Assembly (NCBI GenBank): GCA_037013495.1
Contig: CM072812.1
Span: forward strand, 62,404,938 to 62,468,937
Length of the DNA stretch: 64,000 bases
DNA from: Hippophae tibetana
Taxonomy: Eukaryota > Streptophyta > Magnoliopsida > Rosales > Elaeagnaceae
Direction of reading: 5' to 3'
The position numbers and the translations under genes are program-made. This document shows positions 37,001-47,790 of the stretch, one piece after another (the first letter of the stretch is position 1; every line of letters starts with the position of its first letter). The notes beneath the pieces are model-generated. The model saw nothing but the letters and a program-made list of their open reading frames with translations, did not search any database and was not told the origin of the DNA.

Positions 37001-37206
37001 CAAAAAGATATCTAAAAGACCTCATCATAGAAAATAGAGATCGGAAAAATCACCAAAACAAGCGAGAGGTTCCAAAAACAACAAACCTAATAGACAATGC
37101 AAAATATTCCCACAAAGAAACCAACATCAAAGCCATACACACTATACATTAAGGTCCAAGGATTAATGGAAGTTCAAATAACTCTAGCAAAAGGTTTTCC
37201 AGAGAA

Positions 37207-37602
37207 TTGCGCAGTGCTCCCCTTGTATACACATTGAGCAAAAGGAGACATGCCACTGAAATCATTTTCAATGAGAAGGATGAGACCTCGTCTCATCATG
37301 AGAACCCTCTGATGATCACCTTGAGGATTGGATCTTGTGACATTTGTAGAATAATGATTGATATGGGGAGTTTGGTAGACCTCCTTTATATGACCACTGT
37401 AAGAGCTCTAGGTATAAAGGACCCTGATATTGTCAAGACAGAGTTCCCTCTTGTAGAGTTTAATAGAAGTACTACTTATGCCAAAGGAATGGTAGTGCTG
37501 CATGTTTTGGAAAAACGAATGATAGTAATGACCACTTTCGTAATCATTGATGTCCTAGCTCATTACAACCCCATCTGGGAAGACCTTGGATACATAATAT
37601 AG
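37207..37602 (+). pseudogene. Gypsy-2 aspartic protease
   Basis: The 131-codon open frame contains IMIDMGSLVDLLYMTTVRAL, the retropepsin active-site region with DTGSS changed to DMGSL, preceded by LMITLRIGSCDICR. The catalytic Asp remains, but the Thr and Ser that shape the loop are lost. It lies between gag and RT as expected. Confidence 0.8.
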
Positions 37603-37779
37603 GGAATTCCCATCCACCATCCACCAAGTAATCAAATTTCCCATTGATTGAGGGCAAGAAGAGATTAAGAGAAGACTAGAAGCTACTATAACTCAACTAT
37701 GAAGGAAGTGGCCTGCAAATAGCAATTACCGTGAGGTCTCCCTCAGAGGAAACTAGGGAGAAAAGGCCTTATAAAATCA

Positions 37780-38185
37780 ATCAACTTAAATGAGGTAAAA
37801 GACCTCCCATTAAAGGTAAAAGGTAAGAGTCATCCCTTAAAATTGGGTGAAGACTTGACAATGGAGCTAGAGGCATAAATCTTACAATTCCTCCGGACTA
37901 ACTTGGATGTCCTTGCATGGACTCCAACTATTATGTCTAGAATTGTTCCCAAAGTCATATCACACCAACTAAATATCGATCTAAATGCTATCCCTGTATA
38001 GAAAATAAAAAAAATCCAAGAGAGAAGATTGAGATCATCAAACACCAAGTGGCTGCCCTTAAAGAAGCAGAGGTCATAAGGGAAGTTAACTATCCCTCAT
38101 GGCTATCAAATGTGATCCTAGTCAAGAAAGCATATGGGTCATCTTGTATATGTGTAGCTTTTCACATATTTAAATGAGGCATGTC
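37780..38185 (+). pseudogene. Gypsy-2 reverse transcriptase N-terminus, cut by CACTA-D
   Basis: The plus strand in shifting frames carries the Tat-type pre-RT region (FLRTNLDVLAWT near 37,890, SHQLNIDLNA-like near 37,965) and the RT entry (EVNYPSWLSNVILVKKAYGS near 38,090-38,145). It stops at 38,185 exactly where CACTACTACAAAAA begins. The palm, thumb and RNase H are absent from the far side. Confidence 0.65.
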
Positions 38186-38649
38186 CACTACTACAAAAAT
38201 GACCTTTTAAGTCAGTTATTAACCGACCTAAAAGATATTTTAAGTTAGTTAGGTTGTTAAAATGAGGGTACATAAAATTTAAAGTCAGTTCTACCCATGA
38301 ACCAACTTTAAATTCTAAGTCAGTCATACATGTCAATCGACTATAAATTTTAAGTTGATCCTACTTGTCCTACTTGTCAATCGAATTTAAATTTTAAGTC
38401 AGTTTATCAGTAGAAATGACTTAAAATTTTAAGTTGGTTCACCTATAGAACCGACTTCAAAAGCCATATTCCCTTTTAAAAATATTTTGGTTATTTTTTG
38501 CTAGCCTCATTGTATGTTTTCAATCATTTAATAGTAGAAAAACCAAAATATGTTTTAAATAGTTTTTAAATACATTATGTTAATTAAAAAATTAAATATT
38601 AATTAATTACTTATGAACTAAATTTATAACAAAAACTAATTTATATACA

Positions 38650-38680
<31 letters not shown>

Positions 38681-39029
38681 ACTTAATTACAATATCATTA
38701 AATATTACAAGATACCTATACTATTCAATATTGTAATAATCTTCTTCTAATTTTTCTTGCGATCTTATAATTACAAGCATATGGTCTACCCATTCTTATC
38801 ATAAATCATCAAAAATTTGCATATCATTATCTGACTTGCTCCAACCAAAGAATTATATGTATTTAAATTCAAAATAAGAATGTAATATAATGAATTCACA
38901 AAAAATAACTCATATATGTTAAAAAAGTATATTAGTAAAAAAGATTACCACATCGACACCGGCGTGATATAACAATAACCCCATCCTTTCGAAATCATAT
39001 TAGCATTGTATTAATCTTTTTTTTTCTAT

Positions 39030-39354
39030 AAAATATGAAGCTATCTGGAATCAAGTTAGTATTTTTAATGTTATAATGAACTCTAAATATGAAATCAAGT
39101 GTAACTCTGATTTGTTAGTTGGGTTGGTTGAGTTTTGGTGCCAAGAAACTAATACTTTTGTATTTCCTTGGGGTGAAACAACAATTATTCTTGAAGATAT
39201 GATGATTCTTGGTGGGTTTCATGTACATGGCTTGCCAATGACTACTCCTATAAATGACCAAAATGATCGCGTCCAAATGCATAATATATCTCATCTTTTC
39301 GTGTTTATTCGATTATTTACCGCTGTTTATTTGTTCTTGAACTCTTCTTTATAA
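39030..39354 (+). pseudogene. Plant mobile domain (PMD, aminotransferase-like) gene fragment
   Basis: The open frame 39,076-39,354 (92 aa) reads NSKYEIKCNSDLLVGLVEFW, then CQETNTFVFPWGETTIILED and MMILGGFHVHGLPMTTPI. This is the conserved block of the PMD family, in which a WxxETxTF-PxGE-TITLEDV-LGG-VxG pattern is usual. Only the first part of the domain is present and no further exons follow. It lies 845-1,170 bp from the element's 3' terminus and on the strand opposite to its transposase. The upstream 45 bp also match the foldback at 55,362-55,640 in CACTA-C. Likely a captured host-gene exon. Confidence 0.7.
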
Positions 39355-39696
39355 ATAATGAAGTAACAAAATATATCATGCATTATTACATCAACATGAA
39401 AAAATCGTAATAAGGACTTTGTATCAAGTTAAATTACTAACCAACTTATTGAGTTTTTCATCTCCTCATTTATTCAAGGACTTTATATTCATTAAGTGGT
39501 TCCAAGTATGGAATCATAATTAATTTCTATCTAATTTGAAAGTTTTGTATTACTTTCATGACTTGTTTGCAATCCTGTAATACTTAAGTATCCAATTATC
39601 GAAGACTTTAAAACGATTATGTAAAAAACACATTTTAAAGGAGATATAATACAAAAAGGATATAATTTATGTAATTAATTATAAAACAAAAGACAT
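39355..39696. other. CACTA-D internal non-coding DNA
   Basis: AT-rich with no reading frame. It marks the internal deletion joining the PMD fragment to the transposase N-terminus. Confidence 0.4.
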
Positions 39697-39924
39697 TTAC
39701 ATAACTGATTTTCCATATCTTATACTTTTTAGCTTCTTCAACCTTATACTTTTACATTTAGCACATGGGCATCGAATCATACTAATTTTATTATTACTAT
39801 TTCTACAGGAAAATTCCAAGAAAGTTTCTACTCTAGAAATATAATCCCGCTCAATTCTACACTTTGACATCCAAGATTTGTCATTTTCTATTGATGGCAT
39901 TAAACATATTACATATTTATCCAA
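39697..39924 (-). pseudogene. CACTA-D transposase N-terminal (Transpos_assoc) domain
   Basis: The minus-strand frame contains DKSWMSKCRIERDYISRVET then CRNSNNKISMIRCPCAKCKS, homologous to the CACTA-C transposase start (DKSWMSKCRIEQNYISGVES). The CxxC pair is kept. It ends after 75 residues and the catalytic part is absent. Confidence 0.85.
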
Positions 39925-40738
39925 CTAAATATAATTGTATTAATCACCAATATATTTCAGATATTATTATATATGAAGTCATAAATTATTAGAATATCCA
40001 TCAAAACATCATATAAAAATAAATACATAAAATCCAAACAATTAATAAATTCATTATAACATTAAAAATATATAATAATTTATATACATATATAAATTCA
40101 TGTAATGATAATAAATATTAATAAACTCATTATACATTTTATCTATATATATATATTTAATATACGTGTAAATAATTTTAAAATTTTTTAAGTTTAAAAT
40201 AAATAAATAAATAATACATTCTTTTCTTCTAAGCTTCAATAAAAAAAATACACAACCTATATTACACAAAAATATACACAAATAATCAACAACACATAAT
40301 ATACATTAAAATAAAAAATATGAATATTAAGTGTAAAATAATTCATAAAAATACTTACAAGAGTAAATGAAGTGACAAGATGAAGAAAATGAAGAAAACA
40401 AAGTGTTTGGTAAGTGACAAAGTGAAGGAAAATAGGTATGAAAAATTTGAGTATTATGCTCAAAGAAATAGTGGGTCTAGAAGAGAAATTGGAGATGAAG
40501 AAAACAAAACCGATAGCATCGGAAATAGTGGTCGGAAGTGGTGGAAAAAGGAAAAAGCAAATAGAGGTAACAGACGGTTTTTCTCTATAAGGGAAGAGGG
40601 AAACATAAGCTAGCACTGTCAGTAAATTGAGGTGAAAAGAAGATAAAGAAAAAAAAAAGGTAGCATCAAATGACATGTAGAATTGACACCACATGTAGGA
40701 TTTTAAGTCGATTTTATGTGTTAACTGATGCTACACGT
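39925..40738 (-). other. CACTA-D 5' leader region
   Basis: By position this is the 5' untranslated/subterminal region of the minus-strand element. AT-rich sequence runs from 39,925 to 40,380, then a purine-rich stretch with an apparent but unconvincing ORF. The terminus is lost at the Gypsy-2 junction (about 40,738). Confidence 0.45.
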
Positions 40739-41385
40739 GGCTTCCCTCAGAAAGCTCATCACAGATAATGGGAGACAATTCATAGGACAAAATATCACAG
40801 AATTGGCACTTAAGTACAACATTAAGATGTGTCACTCCATGCCATGTTATCCTCAAGCCAATGGTCAAGCAAAATCTTCCAACAAGCTAATTAGCTTATT
40901 AAAGAAGAGGTTGGAAAGTGCAAAAGAAAGGTGGGTGGAAGAGGTTCCTGGAACATTGTGGGCCATCAGGACTAGTCCTCAAGGAAGCACTAACGAGAAG
41001 CCTTTTCCCTGGTATATGGGATGGAGGTAGTAATACCAACTAGGGTCATAATAGTCACTACTAGATCGGTTTTAACGGAGGAGAAAAACTTGGTAAGAAA
41101 AGCAAACAAACTAACCCTTATAGAGGAGAAAAGGAAAGAGGCCCTAAGAAGGATGACCGAGAAAAAGAGGAAAATATCAAATTACTACAAAAGATCGTGT
41201 GCTTCAAATCATTTTCTAGCGGTAGGGATTGAAGAGTGGATGGTCAGAAAATGTGCGTTGATTGGGAAGGACCTTACCAAATAATTGAAACAACACTAGG
41301 ATAGGCCTATCTACTGAAAAGCATAAAAGGGATTGAAGAGGGCATAAGTTGGAATGTTAGGAACTTAAAGAAATATCACTTCTGA
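40739..41385 (+). pseudogene. Gypsy-2 integrase, C-terminal half
   Basis: KLITDNGRQFIGQNITELAL, KYNIKMCHSMPCYPQANGQA and SSNKLISLLKKRLESAKERW (40,750-40,925) form the integrase catalytic core from the second Asp on. RTSPQGSTNEKPF follows. A KILKNIKKYHF-like C-terminus is frameshifted to about 41,385. The start is cut at the CACTA-D junction. It nearly matches Gypsy-1's integrase at 1.8-1.95 kb. Confidence 0.85.
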
Positions 41386-41469
41386 TGTATAATAATTTAC
41401 CATTTTTTTATGTAATATTAGCACAAACATATCAATAGAACTACATCATCCCACATAAATGGATCTTTT

Positions 41470-42260
41470 TTTTAAGTCTCCCACCATTATACACCATGGG
41501 ATGATCACCTCAATTAAGAACCAATTAGAACACCCTAACATATGCAAAAGTAACGAGTTTTCCACCTCGGTAAGGAACTAAGTTGACGCTTTGAAACTGA
41601 AAGAAGAGGTGAGAAACTCATACAAGAACCAAATAAAGCTCTCTATCCCACCATTATATGCCATGGGCTGATCACCTAAGTCAAGAATCAGTTCGATGCT
41701 CTAACACTAAAGAGAGGGATGAGACCCTCGGTAAAGAACCAATAAAGCTCCATATCCCACCATATACATCATGAGCTGATCACCTGGGTTAAGAAGCAGG
41801 TAGAGTGCCCTAACACACGTAAAAGTCATGAGTTGTCCACCTTGGTCAGGAACCAGGTCAACACTCTGACACTGAAGGGAGAGGTGAGAACTTTGGTTAG
41901 GAACTAGGTAAATCTCTCTCTCCCACTATTATACGTCATGGGATGATCACCTCGGTTAAGAACTAAGTAGAGCACCCTAACATGAAAAAGTCACGAGTTT
42001 TCTACCTTAGTCAAGAACCAAGTCAACACTCTGACACTAAAGGTAGAGGTGAGCAACTCGGTCAAGAACTAGGTAAAGTCCATCTCCCACCATTATACAT
42101 CATGGGTTGATCACCTCAGTTAAGAACCATATAGAGCATCCTAACACGTGCAAAAGTCATAAGTTGTCCACCTTGGTTGAGAACAAGGTAAAGCTCCCTC
42201 TCCATCCATTTTATGTCACATGATGATCATCTCAATTGAGAGCCAGATAGGGCTCCTTAA
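41470..42260 (+). repeat. Tandem array of about 110-175-bp units in Gypsy-2 3' region
   Basis: Units begin with TCCCACCATTATACxxCATG at about 41,479, 41,647, 41,755, 41,930, 42,078 and 42,203. Each continues with GGGATGATCACCTC(A/G)(A/G)TTAAGAACC, a block with AACACxxG-AAAAGTCA(C/T)GAGTT, and CACTCTGACACTAAAGG. Shorter units are internal deletions of a roughly 170-bp master. No coding. Confidence 0.8.
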
Positions 42261-42759
42261 TAATTATATGCCTCATGCCCCAGTAAAAAAATCAATACAT
42301 AATGTTAGAGTATCATGAGTACATGCCATCAAGAATACTTTCATTATTTAGAATTACATATCTTTTGATACTTATTAATACAAAGCTTAGTCTTCTCATA
42401 AGGTTAAAAACTCTTTAAGCACTTGGACACACGACCAGTATCTAGATCATCAATTTCTTCCACTAAGGGCAATAAATTGGACAAAATCACATTAATTTTC
42501 TTTTGTGCATGGGTCACGGGCTAAGGGTGAGTTGACATCATCATGAACATGCCTTGCTCCAACTCTTCACTAATCTTCATCACCTTAAGGAATATTCTTT
42601 CAGATTGCTTCATATAGAAGCTTGCCCAATAAGACTCCATATCTACAAGGGTAGCCATATTAGCCAAGGTCCTCCTCACTCAAGATTCAGTTTGGATTAA
42701 TTGCTTCTTACAAGAGGTGAGCTCACACTTGATATCTATTTTCATTACACTCAAGTTTA
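42261..42759. other. Gypsy-2 3' region between tandem array and solo LTR
   Basis: No supported reading frame. Composition resembles the antisense-ORF region to the right, of which it may be the tail (minus strand). Confidence 0.35.
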
Positions 42760-43419
42760 ACCACTGATAACTGTCTTTTATATAGTTATTTTCACCTATT
42801 TTATTAATTATAATTGCTATGTTTTCAATCTTTTTAGTTAATTTTAGTTTAATAAATTAGTATTTACGGTTTTTTATATATTTTAATAAAATTAAATAAT
42901 TTGTATCGAAAAACTTAATTAATTGCAAATTTGAGTCCAAAAATATAATTTCAAATAAAATAGTATTTAATTGCAATTTATAAAAGTCAAAAATATAATT
43001 TAAATTAAATTCGGGCTTAATTTTAATTATTAAAAGTTTAAAAATTTAATTTAAATTAGAAAAGGGCTAAACTGTAATTAAAGAAAGTTGAAAATGTAAT
43101 TTGAAATAGATTTGTGGGCCAAAATCCAATTAATTAAAGTTTAAATTTTTGCGCAGGTGAGAAGACCACGCGCCAACATGCACGCGCGAAACGTGGACCG
43201 TCCGATCAAAGAAGAAACGGCTCAGATCCACGCGTGCCATTCACGCCCGACCAGAACGCGTGGGTGCAGAATTGTTTACGCGGCTCGGCACCCGAGTGGG
43301 GCCCACCTGCCGCGCAGGCCGGCGTGCAGGTGGGACCCACTTTTCTGACGCGTCAGCCGCTGTCCCCCACGGACGCGCGCCTCTGATCCCGTGCGGCGAT
43401 CTCTGCGTGCAACCGGTTT

Positions 43420-43680
43420 TTCCTCCAATAAGAAGCTGCCACGTGTTCACTCTGAATCTTTTCCTCAAATTAGAAGCTGCCACGTGTCCACTCTATTTTT
43501 CAGCCAATCATGTAATGACACGTGGCATGTTACGATGAGCGCGAAAGCGCAGGATCGCGCCCGTATGTGGCCGTTTTCTCTGTTCCTTTTTGTCGCCGGC
43601 GCCGTTTCCAGCGTCCAATGAGAAGCTGCCACGTGTCCGCGTTAATTCCTTTCAGCGAATCAGACGCTGACACGTGGCAC
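43420..43680 (+). promoter_or_regulatory. G-box/CCAAT array in solo LTR B1
   Basis: Five exact copies of the 8-mer CCACGTGT or its complement ACACGTGG lie at 43,439, 43,480, 43,518, 43,629 and 43,670. Four are preceded by (C)CAAT or similar (CCAATAAGAAGCTGCCACGT; GCCAATCATG; CCAATGAGAAGCTGCCACGT). CACGTG cores are binding sites for plant bZIP/bHLH factors and act as ABRE/G-boxes. In copy 2 most are mutated; one intact CCACGTGT remains at 61,145. Confidence 0.65.
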
Positions 43681-43856
43681 GCATTATGAATTAAAAAAAT
43701 ACAGATCGGCGCCCCTGTCTCACGCGTGAATTTGTGTAATATTTTTTTGATCCGATTTTCGATACGCGTTATTTAATTTTTCGATAAAAAATTATTACGC
43801 GTTTTATTTAAAAAATAAAATAAAAAATGTAATATTTTAGATGTATTATTTTTGGG

Positions 43857-43866
43857 TATAAATAGG
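43857..43866 (+). promoter_or_regulatory. TATA box of solo LTR B1
   Basis: TATAAATAGG, conserved at the same place in copy 2 (61,351-61,360). It is about 80 nt upstream of the conserved stem. Confidence 0.7.
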
Positions 43867-43935
43867 AGATAAGATGATAGTTTTAAGAAGTTTTTTGTGA
43901 GTTTGTAATTTTTGGGGTATTTGTGTGTTGGCTGT

Positions 43936-43983
43936 GGAACACGCAAAAGCCATTTTTGGCTTTTGTTGTGTTTTGCGTGTGCC
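43936..43983 (+). other. Conserved stem-loop in LTR B1
   Basis: GGAACACGCAAAA pairs with TTTTGCGTGTGCC over 12 of 13 positions. An inner stem GCCA/TGGC (or AAAAGCCA/TGGCTTTT) lies in the loop. Copy 2 (61,428-61,475) keeps the same 13-bp stem with paired changes. Confidence 0.65.
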
Positions 43984-44759
43984 AAAAATTTGTTCTAAGT
44001 GATGTTTTAATTTTCCTTCTTCTTCATCTTAATTTTCTGTAGGTGTTGTAATTTTTATTTTTATTTTATGAAGTAATTTAATTTTTCTAGGGTTGCATTT
44101 GATCTAAATTTATGATGCTTTTATTTTAATTATTTTTGATAGATTTATAAGACGTTCGATTTGTTCGTTCTATTTTGTGTTTAATGCTTTTTGATTATTT
44201 ACGAATCTTATCGAAACGATCCGTGGCACATGAATAAACTTGGAAGAGGCATTCGTGTGTATATTGCTCGTAAATAGAATGACATGTATAATGAAGGATA
44301 GGAATATACCCTAATTGTATGTGTGGCCATTTGAAAACTTAAAACGTAATGAATTTCGGTGAATTTAATTCTCATAGAGATATAGTGAATTAATTTGACG
44401 AGGTGTGTTTGTACGGAGCTCGGAAGAGATGTATGAATAAAATTAGAAGTTTTCGGTTGACAAATTAAATGTACTAAAAAATATAAATCAAAAGAAAATA
44501 AAATGATTTGAGTTGATTAATTTGGTAAAAAATTGCAATCCTAGATTTCTTTTATTTTGTTTTAACTCTTTTCTTACATTTGCTTCAATTAATTTACGTT
44601 TTGAATAAAATCAGATTAAGACAATTTTAGTAATCAACAAACTATAGTTACAAATCTCCGTGGGAACGATATTTTACTTACAAATTTTATTACTTGTGAC
44701 CGTGTATACTTGCACGTTTTTGTGTGTTGAAAAACACCCAACAACCACCTCGGCTTTAG

Positions 44760-47246
44760 GCGCCTTAACCTCGTCCTTAAGCATACCATTTTCAACACGT
44801 AAAGCTCAAATTTAGTATCTATTAGTTCGATTAGAATCCATAAAATATGACCAAAAAAGTTGGAGGAATTGGAAAAATCCTTAAATGCATGGATTAAACA
44901 AGTATTCTTGATGATGAAAGTTGGTGATGAGAAAAAGAAAAATGACACAAGTTCCCAAAAATCAAGTGGGTAGGTCAACATCATAAATACATAAATAATT
45001 TAGGGAAATTTACTTTCCATTAATAAAGAAAGTTGATTTTTGCATTTCACATGGTAAAAATTTACAAGTTTGAGTTTGCAACCACACAAACAGAAGTGGC
45101 ATCGAGCTCAAAATAAATACATTGGATCGAGCCCTTTTAAACTTCAATGATCCTTGTGTTGTGCCTCTACACTCACGACCTCAGGACTGTCATCACCCTT
45201 AGAGGAACTCGATTCTTCTCCTTCTCCCCCTCCATAGAAGGATCTTGTATGTATGGAGATGTGACTGGGATGTCTAGAATGTGATAATAATATTTTCCCA
45301 GATCCTTCTTCTTGGCCTCCATCTTGAAGGATTCATGGCCAGTTCGTATGCTCTCTCTACACTCGACTCGAACTTCTAAGCCATGGCATCCACATCAACC
45401 TTCACCTTACGGGCCTCATCGGCTCTTCTCTAGGATTCCCTGGCCTCTTCCTCAGCTCACCTTTGATCCTCCTGGGCTCACCTTTGAGCCTTTTTTAGCT
45501 CAATTATGCTTTAGGTATACTCATTAGCTTAGAGGCATCTCTTTTCAAATTCTCATCCTTATCAATTGCCTCTCTTTCCCACTTATTCAACTTAGCTAGT
45601 AGCATGGCATTTCTACAACTAGTATATGCTTGGATTTTCTTCTCATACACTAGCTTAGCTTTCAAACAACCCACACTGTGAACCTTGTTAAAGTCATAGA
45701 GCAGCACTAGCTAAAATAAAGTAAAATTACGAGGTCAAACAAATAAGTATCGAGCTCACACTTTGCATAAAAAATAGTCATAAATAAACACAAAATGATA
45801 GATAACTCATCTGACACATCTGGAAATGGATGACCTCACCAGAGTCTACACTCTTGCAAATAGCCTCGAGTTGCTTCTTATATGTGTTAGTAGAAAGGTA
45901 GCTCAAACAATGATCGAGGTGCTTTGGCGCTAGGCCTCGATTCAAAAATATCTCATTCACATTAGTAGTGAGATCATGGATGGCCTTCCCCTTCCTTGAA
46001 TCCCGTATAGGATCACCAAATTCTTTCAGAACCCGAGCAAGGAGTTTGAGTCATATGATGCTCTTATAGTGGGGATAGGGGCGGGTAGATATTCAGGGGC
46101 TCTGGGCTTAGAGCAAGCTCATCGACCACCATCTTCTTCTTCTTCTTAAAGGAAGTGAGGTGACTTTCATGACTAGAGGATTTTCTCCTTTTCTTACCTA
46201 TAGAAGATCCCCCTAAAAGTAGAAGTTTTACCCACTTGAAAGCTCACACATGCTGATGCAAACTTGCTCTTCAAGTGGGATAAGAGCTGGGTAACGGTAT
46301 TATCCTTGGGATCTGCAAAATAAGAGTGAGATGTTGTTAATAACGTTGCACTTAAGAACCTAAAAAATGGAAAAGGAAAAGTCTTAGAACTAGTTCACCA
46401 ACATCAACTACCACCTCGAACCGGCCCCCGAAGTCTATGGGAGGGGTTTTACATTTAGGCGGAACCCAGGGTTTACGAATGGTCCTAAGAAAGGGCTCAT
46501 TTTTCTCATGTCTAATTAGACCACATGCAACAAAGCACATGATGTTCAATAAGCTCCTCCAGTTGGTTTTTTTAAGAAGATAGTTTTGGATATCCGTCAA
46601 CCATTGCTTTACATCAAGACTCAAGGTTATGATTAAGGAAGCCATATTCCTTAATGACCTTAGTGTCATTCCAATTGCTCCTTATTAATATGGTTCACTG
46701 GTAGAAAATCTCACCTTCCTGAAACATAGAAAAAGTACTTTTTCTAGTTTTTCTTGTTCTAAGGAAGTAACACGTTCATCCCCCAATCCTACTTTACAAA
46801 CATATATACCCTCCTCGGATATGTGAGATTTTGCTTTAGGATATAAGCCTCACTAAATTCGGCTATCTTTACATCCACCCCAAGTTCTTGATGAATCAAT
46901 GTCAAGTAGAGTAGATACCTCTACTCATTGGGCATCAACTTCCTCGAGGTGAGATGTGTCCTAACCAAGAATCTCCTAATGAGAGTATATAGGGGAACCT
47001 TGCTCCCAACCATAGGGCCTTTTCATGAAACACAATCCAACCATATGGAGGTTGATCACTATCATAGGCCCCCTGTAGAGGAATTATTATCTAAACTGAT
47101 AGAGGGATGTTATAGGTTTTTCTTAACTTTTCTTCATCATAGGGCACCAACCCATAAGTCTTAGACATAATCGCCCAACCCTGGATGTCACTTATGGGTT
47201 TCCCAGATCCTATATTCCTCATTTTCTTCCTCCATGTTCTAGCCAT
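44760..47246 (-). pseudogene. Antisense extra ORF of Gypsy-2 (PF04195-like protein)
   Basis: On the minus strand a Met at 47,246 starts a frame with YGLVPYDEEKLRKTYNIPLS and GWIVFHEKALWLGARFPYIL, homologous to the Gypsy-1 plus-strand ORF. 46,669-46,352 continues with SLDVKQWLTDIQNYLLKKTN and KCKTPPIDFGGRFEVVVDVG, matching 1,010-1,220. Further downstream 45,707-45,504 is Lys/Glu-rich and coiled-coil-prone. At least eight interruptions occur. It is upstream-interrupted by CACTA-C and bounded on the other side by solo LTR B1. Role unknown; such antisense ORFs are a hallmark of Tat elements. Confidence 0.65.
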
Positions 47247-47359
47247 TGAGATTTAAGTCTGGGGCACGCTCAATCTAATGGTGGGATCTGAAGGTAAGGG
47301 TTAGAGGTAGAAGGATGAGGTAGAGATCAACTCGTCTCACTAGAAGTGATTGATCAAAA

Positions 47360-47560
47360 CACTACTACAAAAAGGGGTATATAAGTCGATGTCTAAAGTC
47401 GGTTTTTACCAAAAACTGACTTTTAATGAATTTAAAGTCGGTTGTCCACGTCAACCGACACTACGTTACGTGGATAGCGTCGGTTGACGTGGACAACCGA
47501 CGCTATCCACGTAACATAGCATCGGTTGACGTGGTTAACCGACGCTATCCACCTAATATA
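47360..47560. repeat. Left TIR and subterminal repeats of CACTA-C
   Basis: Direct and inverted copies of AAAGTCGGTT and of the block GTCGGTTGACGTGG with its complement. Adjacent complementary copies can form hairpins. Such repeats are the binding sites of the TNPA-type protein in En/Spm. Confidence 0.8.
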
Positions 47561-47790
47561 TGCCCTAACATCTCATTTTGTACGCAGATTTCCAGTTTTC
47601 TTCTTCGATCCTCTCCTTTCCTCACTCCCATTTTCTCCCAAAATCTTAACCGTGTGCCACCTTCGTTCTACATTTCCGGCCACCTCCAACCACCATTTTA
47701 ACAGACGTTTGTAAGTTTTCTCTTCTCACAATATTATCTGTCAGTTCTTCTTTTTTTTTAGCAAAATGTTAAAATCTGTTTATGGGTATA

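Larger units (their letters stand above)
38186..40738 (-). mobile_element. Truncated non-autonomous CACTA (CACTA-D) carrying a PMD gene fragment
   Basis: The terminus CACTACTACAAAAATGACC at 38,186 is followed by inverted subterminal repeats (AAGTCAGTTATTAACCGAC and relatives to about 38,460). The transposase N-terminus is on the minus strand (39,924-39,697), so the element runs minus and 38,186 is its 3' end. The 5' end near 40,738 has subterminal sequence (TTTTAAGTCGATTTTATG, TTAACTGATGCTACACGTGG) but no TIR. The transposase body and second gene are missing, and a plant-mobile-domain exon is present instead. Confidence 0.8.
42765..44743 (+). mobile_element. Solo LTR family B, copy 1 (1,979 bp), TSD ACCAC
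   Basis: It begins TGATAACTGTC and ends AACACCCAACA, with perfect TSD ACCAC at 42,760-42,764 and 44,744-44,748. Copy 2 at 60,308-62,225 aligns end to end. It contains a GC-rich promoter-proximal patch with G-box motifs (43,140-43,700), a TATA box (43,857) and a 48-nt stem (43,936-43,983). No internal region is attached. Confidence 0.92.

Noticed and set aside
39076..39354. PMD ORF as a real host gene
   Set aside because: Only the first part of one domain, no further exons, and it lies within a CACTA element with homologous sequence in a second CACTA.
40257..40694. 145-codon minus-strand ORF rich in Phe and Leu
   Set aside because: Lies in the CACTA-D leader, is low complexity (complement of a purine-rich tract) and has no homologue at the same place in CACTA-C.
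42279..42765. Regularly spaced repeats at 41.5-42.3 kb as a CRISPR array
   Set aside because: Eukaryotic setting, units of 110-175 bp with internal deletions and no short spacers; it is a retrotransposon tandem array.
43157..43621. Overlapping ORFs on both strands in GC-rich DNA
   Set aside because: They fall in the promoter region of solo LTR B1; open on several frames because of GC richness and tandem motifs, with no domain.
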